Assembly: GCF_005843925.1 (NCBI RefSeq)
Contig: NZ_VCBC01000014.1
Coordinates: 48,571 to 112,570 of the forward strand
DNA: 64,000 nucleotides
Direction: 5' to 3'
From: Thalassotalea litorea
Lineage (GTDB): Bacteria > Pseudomonadota > Gammaproteobacteria > Enterobacterales > Alteromonadaceae
Below, one piece after another: positions 17,965 to 28,099 of the stretch; within the stretch, counting starts at the first letter, position 1, and each line of letters starts with the position of its first letter. The notes under the pieces were generated by a model. That model was not told the origin of the DNA, ran no database searches, and worked only from the letters and a program-made list of their open reading frames with translations. The translations under genes and the position numbers were made by a program.

Positions 17965-18885
17965 GTGAAATACAATAAAACTTCATTTAGCCTGATATTA
18001 ACATTGATGATAATTAACATTTTCAGCAGTTTTCAAATATTGGCCTCTGACTCAGAGCTTTCACCAGAATCCACAAAACACATTGAAACGCTGCGATCCG
18101 AAATCATATCAACGTTGCTGGCAATTTCAGATATTGAAAACAAAGCAGGAAAGGACATGAGTGACTTTCACTATACCCTGAAAATACCTGCTCAGGAGCA
18201 TATTAGCATTGGCCTTCTTGTTGACACTCAAGACCGCAAAGACGGATTTAACGTAATAGGAGTTATTCCTGGCAGCGTTGTTGAACAGGTGGGCATTAAA
18301 GCTAATGACAAAATAGTTTCGGTGAATAATATTCAAGTTTCTACTGTGGAAAACCTCGATCAAATGAAGAATCTTTGGCATTTTAAAGCAAATGAACAAT
18401 TGACCCTGGGGGTTAGCTCTGAAGGTAATACAAGAGAAGTAACCTTTAAAGTGCCAGGCGTTTATTTGCCAGAGGTGAAACTTAGTATCGTTGCCCAGAG
18501 TCACGTGTCTGCAGCAATGTTAGCGCAAGCAAATGCGCAATTCCCCACCAGTAATTGTGGAATAATCTCGGTAACGAATACGTCGGATAAAAACGAAATC
18601 AGTACGGTAAAATTTTTAAAGATAGATACCACCAATATCGACGTTAGCCGCAGGTTCAGGCAAGTCGCTCCCGGTAAACACCAAATCCTTCTGGGCCTGG
18701 GTAACCGCTACAACGAAGCTCTTTATGACAGTGAATACCAAACCATAGAAATAGATGTACAGCCTGGTATCAAATATTCCCTTGGCGCTCTTGTGGAAAA
18801 AGATCCGAAACGTGCAAGAGGTGGACGACAATGGCAACCAATTATATGGAAAACAGAAGCGAAGGACTGTGTCGCTAGTCAATAG
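17965..18885 (+). CDS. Exported PDZ-domain protein of the ECF sigma operon
   Basis: A 306-residue protein with a signal peptide (hydrophobic stretch then FQILASDS) and a PDZ domain at about 75-160 (GFNVIGVIPGSVVEQVGIKANDKIVSVNNI). A beta-rich C-terminal domain follows, with no visible protease catalytic triad. I chose the GTG at 17965 because GAGGA precedes it at proper distance; ATG 17947 is an alternative. It lies 26 bp after the anti-sigma gene and is probably co-transcribed. A PDZ module beside an ECF/anti-sigma pair suggests envelope-stress sensing or protein binding in the periplasm; that role is inferred. Confidence 0.8.
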   Translation: MKYNKTSFSLILTLMIINIFSSFQILASDSELSPESTKHIETLRSEIISTLLAISDIENKAGKDMSDFHYTLKIPAQEHISIGLLVDTQDRKDGFNVIGVIPGSVVEQVGIKANDKIVSVNNIQVSTVENLDQMKNLWHFKANEQLTLGVSSEGNTREVTFKVPGVYLPEVKLSIVAQSHVSAAMLAQANAQFPTSNCGIISVTNTSDKNEISTVKFLKIDTTNIDVSRRFRQVAPGKHQILLGLGNRYNEALYDSEYQTIEIDVQPGIKYSLGALVEKDPKRARGGRQWQPIIWKTEAKDCVASQ

Positions 18886-18899
18886 AATATAAGAATTGA

Positions 18900-18952
18900 G
18901 AAGGGGCGGTGATCAATCATGTTTCACTCGCATATACCGTACCGCCCTTTTC
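18900..18952 (+). terminator. Long-loop terminator of the sigma operon
   Basis: AAGGGGCGGT pairs with ACCGCCCTTT across a 30-nt loop and runs into TTTTCG, 16 bp after the operon's last stop. Confidence 0.5.
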
Positions 18953-19083
18953 GCCTTGCCTTGATAACCTTCTTAGGAAAGCGTTAAGCCTCTTAACAAT
19001 TAATAACCAGACATTGTTTCCAGATTCTTGTATAATCCGCCGTCTGAAAATCCTTCTATTTTTCTGGTTTTGAAAGGCACATA

Positions 19084-20529
19084 ATGACCGTTGAACAATT
19101 TGACCCAAAGAATCCTACATCTACCGTTCAATCTGATATTAAGCAAACAACAACATTAGAAACTCCTGCAAAAGTTCTGGCAGAGCAAAATCAAACCGCC
19201 AAGCATATCGATAATGCTTCGCGTATCGGCTTTGTCAGTCTCGGTTGCCCTAAAAATCTGGTAGATTCTGAACGGATACTCACCCAGCTGCGCACCGAAG
19301 GTTATGACGTCGTGCCAAGCTACGATGATGCGGATTTGGTTATCGTAAATACCTGTGGCTTTATTGATTCCGCCGTTCAGGAATCCTTAGACACCATTGG
19401 TGAAGCGCTCAAAGAAAATGGTAAAGTTCTGGTTACCGGTTGTCTTGGCGCCAAAGAAGACGAAATTACTGAGATTCATCCCAATGTTTTAGGCGTTACC
19501 GGGCCTCATGCTTACGAAGAAGTATTGAATCAAGTCCATCAACACGTAGAAAAGCCCAAACATAATCCTTTTGTCGATTTGGTGCCAGAGCAAGGCGTTA
19601 AGCTGACCCCAAAACATTTCGCCTATTTAAAGATATCCGAAGGCTGTAACCATCGTTGTACCTTCTGCATTATTCCATCGATGCGCGGTGATTTAGATTC
19701 ACGCCCTATCGGTGATGTCCTAAGTGAAGCGAAACGTCTGGCAAATGCTGGAGTAAAAGAATTACTGGTGATTTCCCAGGACACTTCAGCTTATGGTGTT
19801 GATGTCAAACATAAGACCGATTTCTGGGACGGCATGCCGGTAAAAACCAGTATGCTCAAGTTATGCGAAGAACTTGGTAAAATGGGCATTTGGGTGCGTT
19901 TACACTACGTCTACCCTTACCCGCATGTCGATGACGTCATTCCGTTAATGGCTGAAGGTAAAATTTTACCTTATCTGGATATTCCGTTTCAGCATGCCAG
20001 CAAGCGTATATTGAAACTAATGAAACGCCCGGGCAATGCCGACCGTACCTTAGAGCGCATTAAAAAATGGCGTGAAACGTGTCCAGAGTTGGTGATCCGT
20101 TCTACCTTTATTGTTGGTTTTCCAGGAGAAACTGAAGAAGAATTCAAAGAATTGTTGGAATTTTTACGAGAAGCTCAGCTGGATCGTGTCGGTGCCTTTG
20201 CCTATTCGCCGGTAGAGGGCGCTACGGCTAATGAGCTGCCAGATCAAATTGACGAAGAAACCAAGCAACAGCGATTACAACGTTTTATGGAAGTTCAGTC
20301 TGAAATAAGTGCGGCGAAACTGCAGCAACGCATTGGTAATGAGTATCAGGTACTAATTGATGAAGTTAACGCCGAAGGCGCTATCGGTCGAACCTATATG
20401 GATGCACCGGAAATCGATGGTCTGGTTTACTTGAGTGACGAATTTGACGTAAAACCGGGCGATAAAATATGGGCACAGGTGATCCACGCTGATGCACATG
20501 ATGTCTGGGCGATTAAAGTCGAAGACTAA
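19084..20529 (+). CDS. rimO: Ribosomal protein S12 methylthiotransferase RimO
   Basis: Radical-SAM enzyme that adds a methylthio group to an aspartate of ribosomal protein S12. The 481-residue protein has the UPF0004 domain ([14 protein letters not shown] at about 50-63, with further cluster cysteines in NTCGF and TGCLGA). The radical-SAM CxxxCxxC follows in [13 protein letters not shown] (about 187-199), and a C-terminal TRAM domain ends the protein. It has an N-terminal extension of about 40 residues relative to E. coli RimO (441 aa), with low-complexity Thr/Gln content. Confidence 0.96.
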   Translation: MTVEQFDPKNPTSTVQSDIKQTTTLETPAKVLAEQNQTAKHIDNASRIGFVSLGCPKNLVDSERILTQLRTEGYDVVPSYDDADLVIVNTCGFIDSAVQESLDTIGEALKENGKVLVTGCLGAKEDEITEIHPNVLGVTGPHAYEEVLNQVHQHVEKPKHNPFVDLVPEQGVKLTPKHFAYLKISEGCNHRCTFCIIPSMRGDLDSRPIGDVLSEAKRLANAGVKELLVISQDTSAYGVDVKHKTDFWDGMPVKTSMLKLCEELGKMGIWVRLHYVYPYPHVDDVIPLMAEGKILPYLDIPFQHASKRILKLMKRPGNADRTLERIKKWRETCPELVIRSTFIVGFPGETEEEFKELLEFLREAQLDRVGAFAYSPVEGATANELPDQIDEETKQQRLQRFMEVQSEISAAKLQQRIGNEYQVLIDEVNAEGAIGRTYMDAPEIDGLVYLSDEFDVKPGDKIWAQVIHADAHDVWAIKVED

Positions 20530-20579
20530 ATAGCATCGCTATTTTTCGCCAACAATCCTTGTCAAAAGAGAGTCGCTAC

Positions 20580-21080
20580 GTGAGAAAAGTCAGTATTGGA
20601 TTAACAAACCCAAAAAGTCCGGCTAATGTTGGTGCGGTGCTTCGTGCCGCCGGTTGTTATCAAGCCGGGCAGATTTTCTATAGCGGCACACGTTACGACT
20701 ATGCGGCGAAGTTTCATACCGATACCAAAAACGCCAGTCAGAACGTTCCTCTGCAACAATCCCCTTGCTTACTTCAGGCGAAGCCTGCGGGCGCTAAGCT
20801 AATTTGTGTCGATTTAGTCGAAGGTGCCGTTCCCTTGCCTGAATTTGAACACCCGGAACAAGCCTATTATGTGTTTGGTCCTGAAGATGGCACCATAGAA
20901 CAAGGGATTATCGATGCGGCCGATGCCGTGGTTTACGTCCCGACCAAAGGCTGCATGAATTTAGCAGCCTCGGTCAATGTTCTGCTTTATGATCGGTTGG
21001 CGAAAGATCTCAATCGAAATCAGGGTGATGACCTTATTAAAGCCAGTCGTGATACCAACAATAAAGTCAAAGTTAGGTAA
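20580..21080 (+). CDS. SpoU/TrmH-family RNA 2'-O-methyltransferase
   Basis: SPOUT-fold methyltransferase that probably modifies a ribose in tRNA or rRNA using S-adenosylmethionine. Motif 1 (NPKSPANVGAVLRAAGCY, about 9-26), motif 2 (YYVFGPEDGTIEQGI, about 101-115) and motif 3 (VPTKGCMNLAASVNVLLYDR, about 123-142) are all present, forming the trefoil-knot SAM site. GTG 20580 is chosen because AAGAGAG lies about eight bases upstream and it gives the usual short N-terminus; a TTG at 20559 is an alternative. The specific RNA target is unknown. Confidence 0.9.
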   Translation: MRKVSIGLTNPKSPANVGAVLRAAGCYQAGQIFYSGTRYDYAAKFHTDTKNASQNVPLQQSPCLLQAKPAGAKLICVDLVEGAVPLPEFEHPEQAYYVFGPEDGTIEQGIIDAADAVVYVPTKGCMNLAASVNVLLYDRLAKDLNRNQGDDLIKASRDTNNKVKVR

Positions 21081-21347
21081 ATACCGCGCTTTTTACGCTT
21101 CCGACAGCGCTAGACGGCCAAAACCATAGAATATTTTTACTCACCTAAACACATTGTTCAACACAACAAGATTTCAATTTAATCGCTTATTTTCAATGAG
21201 TTATTAATCGGATCACTATCAACACTTGAATTATATTGTTGCATACTTATGTTGTTACATCTGGAAGTAATCTGTTAACTCTTTTCATCCGTAAATTTCC
21301 TAGAATCGAAGATACCCCGAGTCGGGACAATGAGAGGAGATTCTCTG

Positions 21348-21734
21348 ATGAAACGCACCAACCTTTTAGCACTAATCGCTACCTGTACCCTTCCAACAAG
21401 CGTGCTTGCCGCGGATATTGAATTTGTTGCCAAAGACAGTTCACTTGCAACGAAAACCTGCATAGCAGCAGCGAGTAACAATGTATCCGAGTTAAAAATG
21501 AACACTCGTAGGGGCTTCGACAACAATTACCGCTTGCTCAGTGAAACGCTATCCTGCAACGGACTGGACATCAACAGTTTTGCCCATGCATTTGGTGCCA
21601 GCAACACCAATGCATTATTGAATAACCGGGTAAGTCGCAAGTATCGCATCGACGACAATGTCGACATCATTGATATTTCTGGCAGCTACCCGCCGCTTAC
21701 TGGCAAGGTGCAAGTTATTGTCAGCGGTAAGTAG
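21348..21734 (+). CDS. Exported small protein, DUF3718-like
   Basis: A 128-residue protein with a signal peptide (cleavage likely after VLAA, about residue 20). Two cysteines (KTCIAAAS and LSCNGLDI) probably form a disulfide. The FVAKDSSLATKTCIAAASNNVSEL segment resembles the DUF3718 family of Shewanella and Alteromonadales periplasmic proteins. ATG 21348 follows a strong GAGGAG site; an ATG at 21330 lies before the site and is rejected. Function unknown. It is convergent with upp. Confidence 0.75.
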   Translation: MKRTNLLALIATCTLPTSVLAADIEFVAKDSSLATKTCIAAASNNVSELKMNTRRGFDNNYRLLSETLSCNGLDINSFAHAFGASNTNALLNNRVSRKYRIDDNVDIIDISGSYPPLTGKVQVIVSGK

Positions 21735-21765
21735 GGCAAATGTAACGCTCGCAGCTGCGGATTCG

Positions 21766-22392
21766 TTATTGAGTTCCAAATAATCGGTCTCCGGCATCGC
21801 CTAAGCCGGGGACGATATAGCCATTCTGATCTAGGTGCTCGTCAATGGAAGCCGTAAACAGTTGGATATCCGGATGATGCTTTGCCAGGCGTTCCAGCCC
21901 TTCTGGAGATGCCACCAGCACTAACACGGCTATTTGCTTGGCGCCATGTTGTTTTAGCGTGTCTATCGTCGCAATTAACGTTCCCCCCGTCGCTAACATC
22001 GGATCAATCACATAGACCATCCGTTGCTCCAACGCTTTGACCAACTTCTCAAAGTAGATCACCGGCTCAAATGTCTTGTGATTACGATACATTCCAATCA
22101 CTGAAATCCGCGCATTGGGCACTAAGGTTAATACACCATCCAGCATGCCCATACCTGCCCGAAGCACTGGTACTACGGTTGGCTTTTTACCGCAGATGGC
22201 TTCAATTTCTGTATCTCCACACCAGGTAGAGATGGACTGATATTCGGTCGGTAAATGGCGACTGGCTTCGTAGGTGAGCATAATTGACAGCTCTGTTACG
22301 AGCTGTCGGAATTTTTGAGTGGATATGTTTTTGTTGCGCAATAATCCAAGCTTATGGCGAACCAGAGGATGACTTAGTTGCGAGATCTGCAT
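21766..22392 (-). CDS. upp: Uracil phosphoribosyltransferase
   Basis: Pyrimidine-salvage enzyme converting uracil and PRPP to UMP. It has 208 residues, the same as E. coli Upp. The family signatures are clear: the PRPP-binding loop [18 protein letters not shown] (about 127-144) and the C-terminal uracil-binding [17 protein letters not shown]. The N-terminal [12 protein letters not shown] is also typical. Confidence 0.97.
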   Translation of the reverse strand: MQISQLSHPLVRHKLGLLRNKNISTQKFRQLVTELSIMLTYEASRHLPTEYQSISTWCGDTEIEAICGKKPTVVPVLRAGMGMLDGVLTLVPNARISVIGMYRNHKTFEPVIYFEKLVKALEQRMVYVIDPMLATGGTLIATIDTLKQHGAKQIAVLVLVASPEGLERLAKHHPDIQLFTASIDEHLDQNGYIVPGLGDAGDRLFGTQ

Positions 22393-22526
22393 AACGATAC
22401 TGAAAAAGCTTTAAACCTTAAGTATGGACAACAATTTCAATATTGCATGGGATGAAATTAACCCTGTAGAGAAATTCTGGCCTATAACTCTGGTGATTAC
22501 TCTGGCAAAGCGCTCTGAGTAAAAGA

Positions 22527-23171
22527 CTAGCGTACGCCCTCTCCTACAAAAGGATTTGTCGCACGCTCTTCGCCGAAGGTTCCCATTGGGCCATGGCCAG
22601 GAATAAATTGAACATCATCCCCTAACGGCCACAGTTTTGTTTTTATCGATGCAATCAATTGTTGCTGATCTCCCCTTGGAAAGTCGGTACGACCTATCGA
22701 ACCTCTAAACAGCACGTCACCAACTTGGGCAAGTTTGCTTTGTCGATGGAAAAACACCACATGCCCTGGTGTATGCCCAGGGCAAAAATAGACTTCCAAT
22801 GTCTCATTCCCTAACGTGACCGAGTCACCATCTTCTAACCAGCGGTTGGTCACAAAAGCATCGACCGGCTCAAAGCCAAACCTTTGCACTTGCTCAGGAA
22901 ACAGATCAATCCAGAATTGGTCATCTTTATGAGGCCCTTCAATCTGCAGTTTTTCGCGTCTGGCAAGCTCTTCAGTGCCACCGGCATGATCAAGATGTGC
23001 ATGGGTGAGAAAAATTTTGGTTAAATTAACCCCTTGCTTTTGCGCTGCATCGAGTAATCTGTCTACTTCACCGCCGGGATCGATAATCGCCCCTTCCATC
23101 GTGTCATCACACCAGATAAGCGTACAATTTTGTTGGAATGGTGTGACTGGAATAATTTGATACTGCAACAT
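22527..23171 (-). CDS. Metallo-beta-lactamase-fold hydrolase, YcbL/GloC type
   Basis: Type II glyoxalase-like thioesterase of 214 residues, likely cleaving S-lactoylglutathione or a related thioester. The zinc motif THAHLDHAGG (about 56-65), the CPGHTPGHVVFF histidine and the FIPGHGPMGTFGEER C-terminal motif match E. coli YcbL (215 aa). With mgsA elsewhere in the window, a methylglyoxal-detoxification role is plausible, but the two are not adjacent. Confidence 0.92.
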   Translation of the reverse strand: MLQYQIIPVTPFQQNCTLIWCDDTMEGAIIDPGGEVDRLLDAAQKQGVNLTKIFLTHAHLDHAGGTEELARREKLQIEGPHKDDQFWIDLFPEQVQRFGFEPVDAFVTNRWLEDGDSVTLGNETLEVYFCPGHTPGHVVFFHRQSKLAQVGDVLFRGSIGRTDFPRGDQQQLIASIKTKLWPLGDDVQFIPGHGPMGTFGEERATNPFVGEGVR

Positions 23172-23416
23172 AGTTTTACATGCCCATAAATTAACAACGC
23201 ATTAACGATACGTATAAATTAGCATAACCAATGAATTGCAATCCAGTTGGTTCTTTATGCTCTGCCATAAATTGGCAAGACAATAACGTTAGCCCAGTTA
23301 GCGTAAATTTGCTGATGAATCTCAGACTTTTCTCAATGGATTGCCATTAACACTTGCAATAGCCTTGGCAAAATCGTTAAGCTCACGGGTCTATAAAAAT
23401 AATCTTTGAAGTTACT

Positions 23417-24751
23417 ATGACCACCGTTCGCGATTCCTTTCATACCCGTATTGGATTTATTCTGGCAGCAGCCGGTTCTGCTATTGGCTTAGGCAATATC
23501 TGGGGCTTTCCCACACAAGCCGCCAACAATGGCGGTGGCGCATTTTTGTTTATTTATTTAATCGTAACCTTGTTGCTTGCCTTGCCAGCCCTTTATTCAG
23601 AAATGTATATCGGAAACCAGACCCAGAAAAATCCGGTCGGCGCATTGCAAGAAGCCTGTGCGTCTAAATCCGCCGGGCTTGGAAAATTTGCTGGATTATT
23701 TGGGTTAATGGGCGCGATTTTGATGCTCAGTTTCTACTCCATCGTTGCTGGCTGGATGTTATCTCACGCATTGGCACCAATTGCTGAATTCTTTGATTTT
23801 AGCAGCGCATCACAATGGCTGGAAACCAGCAGCCTTGGCCGCAATATTGTTTTCACGCCGATATTTATCGTGTTAACGGCATTGATTATTTTTCGGGGTA
23901 TTCACAAAGGCATTGAACGTTGGTCATCCCGATTGATGCCCGCATTATTTGTCATGCTTATTGGTTTGATTATCTATATCTTGCAACAGCCGGGGGCCAG
24001 TGAAGGCCTGGAAATGTATCTGGTACCGGATTTTAGCCAAATCACCAATCCAAAATTAATTATCTCTGCCATGGGACAAGCCTTCTTTTCGTTATCCATC
24101 GGTGTTGGTGGCATGATGGTCTATGGTAGCTACCTGAAAAAAGGCGACAATTTAGGCAAGCTGGTGGTTTCAATCACCGCTCTGGATACATTGATTGCAT
24201 TTTTGGCCGGTTTATTAATTATTCCAGCGCTATTTGTCGCCCAACATAATGGTTTGAAAGTATTCGACAATGGCGTACTTATTGGTGAAGGTCAGTTGAT
24301 TTTTAATATCCTACCGAACCTGTTTGATGCCATGGGTGATGTCGGCATAATTGTCGGTTTAGTGTTTTTCTCTTTAATGTCGATGGCAGCATTAACTTCA
24401 ACGCTATCCTCTACCGAAGTGCCAGTTTCCTATCTGGTTGAAGAAAAGAACATGTCGCGCAATAGCGCAACCTTAGGCGTATCGGTTGTGGTTCTTATTG
24501 CAAGCATGACACTCGTGGCCTTTTTTGACCCCCTATTTGGCATGATTATTACCTGGGTAAACACCTTTCAATTGCCAATTATGGGACTATTTTACTTTAT
24601 TGTAGTTGGCTGGTTATGGAGCCGTGGTAATCGATTACAACAAGAAGCAAAACGCGGTGACAGTTTGTGGATCACAGTATGGGCCAACTATATCCGTTTT
24701 GTTTGCCCTATTTTGTTAAGCATCGTATTTATCAATGTTGCCTTTCGCTAA
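23417..24751 (+). CDS. Neurotransmitter:sodium symporter (NSS/SNF family)
   Basis: Bacterial LeuT/MhsT-type sodium-coupled amino-acid transporter of 444 residues with about 11 transmembrane segments. TM1 carries the family signature GFILAAAGSAIGLGNIWGFP (about 13-32), and the unwound substrate site is followed by NNGGGAFLFIY. TM6 and TM8 regions are present (SLSIGVGGMMVYGSY, AALTSTLSSTEVP). It is 36 bp upstream of a secreted M19 dipeptidase. The two may therefore work as peptide hydrolysis plus amino-acid uptake, though the substrate is unknown. Confidence 0.94.
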   Translation: MTTVRDSFHTRIGFILAAAGSAIGLGNIWGFPTQAANNGGGAFLFIYLIVTLLLALPALYSEMYIGNQTQKNPVGALQEACASKSAGLGKFAGLFGLMGAILMLSFYSIVAGWMLSHALAPIAEFFDFSSASQWLETSSLGRNIVFTPIFIVLTALIIFRGIHKGIERWSSRLMPALFVMLIGLIIYILQQPGASEGLEMYLVPDFSQITNPKLIISAMGQAFFSLSIGVGGMMVYGSYLKKGDNLGKLVVSITALDTLIAFLAGLLIIPALFVAQHNGLKVFDNGVLIGEGQLIFNILPNLFDAMGDVGIIVGLVFFSLMSMAALTSTLSSTEVPVSYLVEEKNMSRNSATLGVSVVVLIASMTLVAFFDPLFGMIITWVNTFQLPIMGLFYFIVVGWLWSRGNRLQQEAKRGDSLWITVWANYIRFVCPILLSIVFINVAFR

Positions 24752-24787
24752 TTTCCCTTTTAGTTGATTTATCAAAGGATTATAAAA

Positions 24788-26050
24788 ATGAAAAAATCAT
24801 ATTGGATGAAGCCCGCGACAGTGTCACTGTTGTCAGTATTAAGTGCGAGCGCCTGCAGTGACGCACCTGCTGAACCAAGGGTTCAGGATATCGTCGCCTC
24901 GGAAAAAGCAAAACAGCTTGCCCAACAACATATCATCGTCGATACCCATATTGATGTGCCTTATCGCCTCGAATATCGCTATGAAGACGTAACAAAAGCC
25001 ACTGAAAAAGGAGAATTTGATTTACCCCGCGCACAACAAGGTGGATTGAATGCGGCCTTTATGTCGATTTATACGCCGCCGGCCTTGGAAGATGAACCTG
25101 GCGAACATCGTTATGGCCCCAAAGCTATGGCAGATTTATTGATTGATCGCGTCGAAGCCATTGTTGGCCGTGCACCCAATGACTTTGGACTGGCTTATAC
25201 CGTAAAAGATGTTCAGGATAACTTTGCCGCCGGTAAAGTGTCACTGCCTTTGGGTATGGAAAACGGTAGCCCGATTGAAGGTGATTTGGCGAACCTGGAA
25301 CATTTTTACAAACGTGGTGTTCGCTACATTACGCTTGCTCATAGTGAAAGCAACCACATTAGTGATTCGTCCTATTCCGATGACAAGCACTGGGAAGGGT
25401 TAAGTCCATTTGGCAAAGATCTGGTCAAAGCGATGAACGAAATGGGCGTAATGATCGATATTTCACACGTCAGCGATCAGGCATTTTTTCAAGTGATGGA
25501 GCTTAGCACTGCGCCAGTTATTGCGTCTCATTCATCATTACGCCATTTTACGCCGGGTATGGAGCGTAATATGAGCGATGAAATGCTAAGTGCACTAAAA
25601 GACAATGGTGGCGTGATTCAAATTAACTTCGGCTCTTATTTTCTAACCAATGAAGCCTATCAATGGGATGAGATTAAAGCGAAAAAAGTTGATGCATTTA
25701 TTAAAGAGCACAAACTTGCACAAGACGATAAAAAAGTGAAAGAATTCGAGGCGAATTATCTGGCGCAGAACCCTTATCCGTTTGCATCCATTAATGATGT
25801 GCTAGACCATATCGACCGAACGGTTGAAATCGCAGGGATTGACTATGTTGGTATTGGTTCTGATTATGATGGTGTTGGCGACAGCTTACCAACAGGTTTG
25901 AAAGATGTCAGCAGCTTTCCAAATCTGGTCGAAGGTCTGATACAACGTGGCTATAGCGATGAAGATATTGCCAAAATTTTGGGGCAAAATCTGATCCGCG
26001 TATGGCAACAGGTTGAAGACGTGGCGGCTAAATCAACGTTGGCCAGCTAG
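24788..26050 (+). CDS. Membrane dipeptidase (peptidase M19) lipoprotein
   Basis: Zinc dipeptidase of the renal dipeptidase family, 420 residues, exported as a lipoprotein (lipobox SASAC, about residues 20-24). The zinc-site motif VDTHIDVP, the LAHSESN segment, DISHVSDQAF with the HSS that follows, and GIGSDYDGVGDSLPTGL are all visible. ATG 24788 sits eight bases after AAGGA; an upstream in-frame ATG at 24764 lacks a site. It is probably in an operon with the NSS transporter upstream. Confidence 0.93.
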   Translation: MKKSYWMKPATVSLLSVLSASACSDAPAEPRVQDIVASEKAKQLAQQHIIVDTHIDVPYRLEYRYEDVTKATEKGEFDLPRAQQGGLNAAFMSIYTPPALEDEPGEHRYGPKAMADLLIDRVEAIVGRAPNDFGLAYTVKDVQDNFAAGKVSLPLGMENGSPIEGDLANLEHFYKRGVRYITLAHSESNHISDSSYSDDKHWEGLSPFGKDLVKAMNEMGVMIDISHVSDQAFFQVMELSTAPVIASHSSLRHFTPGMERNMSDEMLSALKDNGGVIQINFGSYFLTNEAYQWDEIKAKKVDAFIKEHKLAQDDKKVKEFEANYLAQNPYPFASINDVLDHIDRTVEIAGIDYVGIGSDYDGVGDSLPTGLKDVSSFPNLVEGLIQRGYSDEDIAKILGQNLIRVWQQVEDVAAKSTLAS

Positions 26051-26115
26051 CAGAATCCAATCCAGGCAGTTGCTTCGCGCCGCTGCCTGTGTTTTCAGCC
26101 GACAAGGATGCGGAT

Positions 26116-26352
26116 ATGAAATTCAGGCGCTTATTTCGGCCAATATCAAGCAATATGAAAGATGAGCGTGAGGTTATTTTTTTAGAGTTCATCGTCACAT
26201 TTATTTGTATAGGTTTCGCTTTTATCGCCAAAGATGCGCAACTGATGATGCTGTATTACCCGATGATAATATTGGCTGGAAGCTGTATTATTTCGGCTTG
26301 TTACCACATTATACTGCTGTATATGGATAACCGTCCTGAAGATTCTGACTAA
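26116..26352 (+). CDS. Small hypothetical membrane protein
   Basis: A 78-residue protein with a basic N-terminus (MKFRRLFRPISSN) and two transmembrane helices (about 24-43 and 48-68), ending in an acidic tail. ATG 26116 follows AAGGA at eight bases; GTG 26089 upstream is less likely. No family is recognised. It lies 65 bp after the dipeptidase and converges on the phosphoesterase gene six bases later. Confidence 0.6.
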   Translation: MKFRRLFRPISSNMKDEREVIFLEFIVTFICIGFAFIAKDAQLMMLYYPMIILAGSCIISACYHIILLYMDNRPEDSD

Positions 26353-26357
26353 AGTAT

Positions 26358-27323
26358 TTACGGCATAGTCGTTTTTGGCTTCATGCCCTGCAACGTAATA
26401 TTTAACAATTCTGGTACCCCGGATTCATCGATAGTGACCCAGAGAATATGGTCCATAGCCGTTCCAGCTGCGCCTTCAATGATAGCTCCGCCAGTGGTTC
26501 CCATCACGATATAGTCTCTCCCCTTTCGCTCGCTATGGCTATATGCATGCACGTGACCAGCAATTACCGTGTAATTGAGTTTCGCCAGAGAGCGTTCGAT
26601 TTCATTAAAATGATGGGCGTTATCTGACTGCCAGGCAGGTTTATGCATCAGGAGAAATACCCATTTCGCATCCAGATTAGCATTTATCGCTTCGATAAAG
26701 TAATCTCTCTGGGCTTCGCTGATTGCTCCATATTTTTGCTCTGGGGCTTGTGCATATGCAGTATCTTTAAATTTTTGGGGAGACTGTTCATAAATGACAA
26801 AGGCTTTTTGACGAAGACGCTCTAGTTCCGAAAAACGTTGTTCGCTATAGTCTTCGCTATCAAGAATAAGAAACAACACGTCATTCTGGCGAATGTGATA
26901 ATAACGAGGTCCTATCTCACGCTGATACCATTGTCGCTGAACGAGATTAGAAATGTCATGATTTCCTACCGTAGGATAAAATGGCCTGTCAATCACCGAC
27001 AACCGGCGAATAAACGACTGCCACTCGCGATTTAGCTGTTCGATATCATTCGTACCGCCCGAGATTAAATCGCCAACAGACAAAACAAAATCCGGCTGCA
27101 GCTGATGTAAACGATGTGCCGCTTCACTAAATACTCCTGGCCTTTCCCCGCCAGTCAGATCACCAATTATCGCAAAACGCATTACATTTTTTGTCGACTT
27201 TACCGATTCAAACGTAATCAGGTTTTTATAGGCCGCTTGCGCGAATTTTGGTTGTGTAAATACAAATAGGAAACAACATGCAAACGCAAGGAAACTTGAT
27301 AGAGTCGCTTTGGTCTTAACCAC
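26358..27323 (-). CDS. Exported calcineurin-like metallophosphoesterase
   Basis: A 321-residue secreted phosphohydrolase with a signal peptide (GTG start; cleavage near KFAQA, about residue 30). The two-metal motifs occur in order: IGDLTGG, VLSVGDLISGG, TVGNHDISN, LMHKPAW and IAGHVHAYSHS. This is purple-acid/calcineurin-like architecture without obvious extra domains. Substrate unknown. Confidence 0.9.
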   Translation of the reverse strand: MVKTKATLSSFLAFACCFLFVFTQPKFAQAAYKNLITFESVKSTKNVMRFAIIGDLTGGERPGVFSEAAHRLHQLQPDFVLSVGDLISGGTNDIEQLNREWQSFIRRLSVIDRPFYPTVGNHDISNLVQRQWYQREIGPRYYHIRQNDVLFLILDSEDYSEQRFSELERLRQKAFVIYEQSPQKFKDTAYAQAPEQKYGAISEAQRDYFIEAINANLDAKWVFLLMHKPAWQSDNAHHFNEIERSLAKLNYTVIAGHVHAYSHSERKGRDYIVMGTTGGAIIEGAAGTAMDHILWVTIDESGVPELLNITLQGMKPKTTMP

Positions 27324-27461
27324 TACTCTTCCACTTACCGTGATTTATCTAAGGTGAGAGAAAGTTTAGTTGAAAAGGGTTTAAGTCGCGACAGAGGCTC
27401 TTAATCGATACGATTGATCGGATCTCAGCAGCGAGTAAAACCCTGTCGCACGCGCAATCGA

Positions 27462-27965
27462 TTAGCCGCCGTTACAATTAACCACATATGTCGCCGCTAC
27501 CCTGTCATGCAGACATTGTTTGGAACCACTGAAAATAAAAAGGATGTTAACGAAATTAATAAAACCGCCGATGATGGGAATAAGTGGTATACCAAGGTAA
27601 AATGCATAGCGCGCGACAAGTACACCAAAATCCGCTTGCTTATCATCTTCGGTCACAATTTTAATGCTCAATAGTTTTTTACCAACCGTCTGGCCTGTCG
27701 AAATTAGAAATTGACCGTTTATCACAACAAAAACCGCGACACCAATAAGTCCAAACAATAAATTGAACAAAATTCCAGGTTCAACACCATTCATAACATC
27801 GTCAAAAAAACCGGCAAAATACATTATTGGCACTAATATCAACATCATAACCATTGAGTCCACCATTGCAGCGAAAAACCGGCGCCAACGACTGGCCAGC
27901 TGATATTGTTGATTAGTCTCTGTTGTAAGCTCAGCTTGCGGCGCTTCAAAATGATTTTTTTCCAA
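27462..27965 (-). CDS. RDD family membrane protein
   Basis: A 167-residue integral membrane protein with the RDD signature. After a cytoplasmic N-terminus, LASRWRRFFAAMVDSMVMM (about 23-41) begins TM1. Three further helices follow, with the conserved GQTVGKKLLSIKIV segment. Some RDD proteins take part in Na+/H+ exchange or protein insertion; function here is unknown. The start is a TTG at 27965 after AAGGAAG. Confidence 0.88.
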   Translation of the reverse strand: MEKNHFEAPQAELTTETNQQYQLASRWRRFFAAMVDSMVMMLILVPIMYFAGFFDDVMNGVEPGILFNLLFGLIGVAVFVVINGQFLISTGQTVGKKLLSIKIVTEDDKQADFGVLVARYAFYLGIPLIPIIGGFINFVNILFIFSGSKQCLHDRVAATYVVNCNGG

Positions 27966-28099
27966 AATACTTCCTTAAATTCTATTTCAAGTTCTACTTG
28001 TATAACGTCAGGGCAACCAGCGAGTTTTTATTGTTAACAGCAGGTTAAATTAAACAATACATTTTACCGTATGCCATAGCAATCCAAATATCAGTATAC

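Noticed and set aside
18127..18504. 125-codon minus frame in the PDZ gene
   Set aside because: Antisense shadow, no family features.
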